Part shown: positions 6,466-7,179 of the stretch, piece by piece | Numbering within the stretch: position 1 is the stretch's first letter | How the letters are laid out: each line of letters opens with the position of its first letter | Assembly (NCBI GenBank): GCA_025935275.1 | Contig: JAICVP010000107.1 | Coordinates: 1-7,179, forward strand | Direction of reading: 5' to 3' | DNA length: 7,179 bases | Origin: Thermoleophilia bacterium | GTDB taxonomy: Bacteria > Actinomycetota > Thermoleophilia > Gaiellales > Gaiellaceae | Notes under the pieces: generated by a model | Told to the model about the DNA's origin: nothing | What the model saw: the letters and a program-made list of their open reading frames with translations, nothing else | The model's database searches: none | Program-made: the position numbers and the translations under genes

Positions 6466-6845
6466 TCGCGATTGAGGTGGAGAACCGAAGCGGCGAGGTG
6501 GTCGACGAGGCCGGGGCCCAGTCGCTGGCGCGAGACGTCCTCATCGCGGAGGGCGTCGACGGGGGCGACCTCGGCATCTCCTTCGCCACGCCGTCCGAGA
6601 TGCGCGCGCTGAAGCTCCGGCACCTCGGGATCGAGGAGGCGACCGATGTGCTCTCCTTCCCGATCGACGCACGCGACGAGCTGCCCGACGGGGTTCCGCG
6701 GCAGCTCGGCGACGTCGTCCTCTGCCCGCAGGTCGTCGGGGAAGCGTGGCGGGGGCCGCTTGTCCACGGGCTGCTGCACCTCCTCGGCTACGACCATGGG
6801 GACGAGATGGAGCGGCGCGAGCGCGAGCTCCTGCCCGAGTCCTGA
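6462..6845 (+). CDS. ybeY: Endoribonuclease YbeY (16S rRNA 3'-end maturation and ribosome quality control)
   Basis: YbeY is a zinc metalloprotein needed in many bacteria for 16S rRNA 3'-end maturation and late ribosome quality control. The 127-residue product ends with the family signature HGLLHLLGYDHGDE, whose His102, His106 and His112 are the zinc ligands. Upstream are LGISFATPSEMRALKLRHLGIEEATDVLSFP (split by the conserved ATDVLSFP motif) and LGDVVLCPQVV, as in other YbeY proteins. The GTG at 6462 overlaps the phoH stop in GTGA and yields the family-like start IEVENRSG; the GTG at 6477 is an alternative but would remove the first conserved strand. The same frame stays open far upstream, inside phoH, without coding meaning. 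The phoH-ybeY pair is one of the most conserved bacterial gene pairs, and the products are reported to act together in ribosome biogenesis. It is slightly shorter than E. coli YbeY (155 residues). Confidence 0.95.
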   Translation: MIAIEVENRSGEVVDEAGAQSLARDVLIAEGVDGGDLGISFATPSEMRALKLRHLGIEEATDVLSFPIDARDELPDGVPRQLGDVVLCPQVVGEAWRGPLVHGLLHLLGYDHGDEMERRERELLPES

Positions 6846-7179
6846 TGGCCGACCGGCGCGCACCCGCTGTCCTGCGCAGCTTCAACTACGCCTTCGAGGG
6901 CGTCATCCACGTCCTCCGGACACAGCGCAACATGCGGATTCATTTCGCGATCGCGGCCGGCGTGCTCGTCCTCGCGTTCATCTACGACGTCACGCGCCTC
7001 GAGCTCATCGCGCTGATGATCTCGATCGCGTTCGTGCTGATCGCGGAGATGGTCAACACGGCCGTGGAGGCGACGATCGACCTGTCCACCCCGTCGTTCG
7101 ACCCGCTGGCGAAGATCGCGAAGGACATCGCGGCGGGCGCAGTCCTGATCGCGGCGGCGAACGCGGTCGCCGTCGGCTA
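6845..7179 (+). CDS. dgkA: DgkA-family diacylglycerol/undecaprenol kinase, 5' part
   Basis: The gene begins at ATG 6845, overlapping the ybeY stop by one base (TGATG), and runs open through the right edge with 111 full codons visible, which is nearly a whole protein for this family (about 110-135 residues). It is a small integral membrane kinase that phosphorylates diacylglycerol or, in Gram-positive bacteria, usually undecaprenol. The N-terminus SFNYAFEGV with RTQRNMRIHF (residues 25-34) is the amphipathic surface region. Hydrophobic segments lie at about 35-47, 52-67 and 95-110. The catalytic core is EMVNTAVEATIDL (68-80), with Glu68, Asn71 and Glu75 as expected nucleotide/metal ligands. 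KIAKDIAAGAVL (90-101) completes the signature. The order ybeY-dgkA, often followed by cdd and era, is typical of Gram-positive genomes. Substrate choice between the two lipids is inferred from phylogeny, not shown. Confidence 0.93.
   Translation, partial: MADRRAPAVLRSFNYAFEGVIHVLRTQRNMRIHFAIAAGVLVLAFIYDVTRLELIALMISIAFVLIAEMVNTAVEATIDLSTPSFDPLAKIAKDIAAGAVLIAAANAVAVG

Overview
The window is a compact stretch of high-GC bacterial chromosome with all genes on the + strand. It holds nine protein genes, two of them cut by the window edges: hemW (3' end), hrcA, dnaJ, prmA, mtaB, a HIT-family hydrolase, a GatB/YqeY-family gene, phoH-like and ybeY, followed by the 5' part of a DgkA-type lipid kinase. 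The codon bias, the direct hrcA-dnaJ linkage without grpE-dnaK between them, and the GTG/TTG starts suggest an actinobacterium-like organism. A deep-branching class such as Thermoleophilia is plausible, but that is inference from sequence style and gene order, not a proven placement. No tRNA, rRNA, CRISPR array, insertion sequence or phage gene is visible.

Layout. Bases 1-450 are the C-terminal half of the heme chaperone HemW. Bases 457-3389 form a first unit: the heat-shock repressor HrcA, the co-chaperone DnaJ and the ribosomal protein L11 methyltransferase PrmA. Bases 3434-5380 form a second unit: the tRNA methylthiotransferase MtaB, a HIT hydrolase and a YqeY-like protein, joined by overlapping stop and start codons. 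After a 125-base gap, bases 5506-7179 form a third unit: PhoH-like ATPase, the rRNA-maturation endonuclease YbeY and the DgkA-family kinase, again joined by overlaps. In many Gram-positive genomes era follows; it would lie beyond the right edge.

Functionally this is a housekeeping cluster: protein folding and its heat-shock control (hrcA, dnaJ), ribosome and tRNA modification (prmA, mtaB, ybeY, possibly phoH and yqeY), cofactor handling (hemW) and lipid recycling (dgkA-like).

The most interesting pattern is regulatory. Each of the three units begins with a CTANNNT -10-like hexamer ending only 7-9 bases before the chosen start codon (hrcA, mtaB, phoH). The internal genes lack such a hexamer. 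This predicts three leaderless or nearly leaderless transcripts. No CIRCE operator was seen in front of hrcA. I found no convincing undescribed system; the genes themselves are ordinary.
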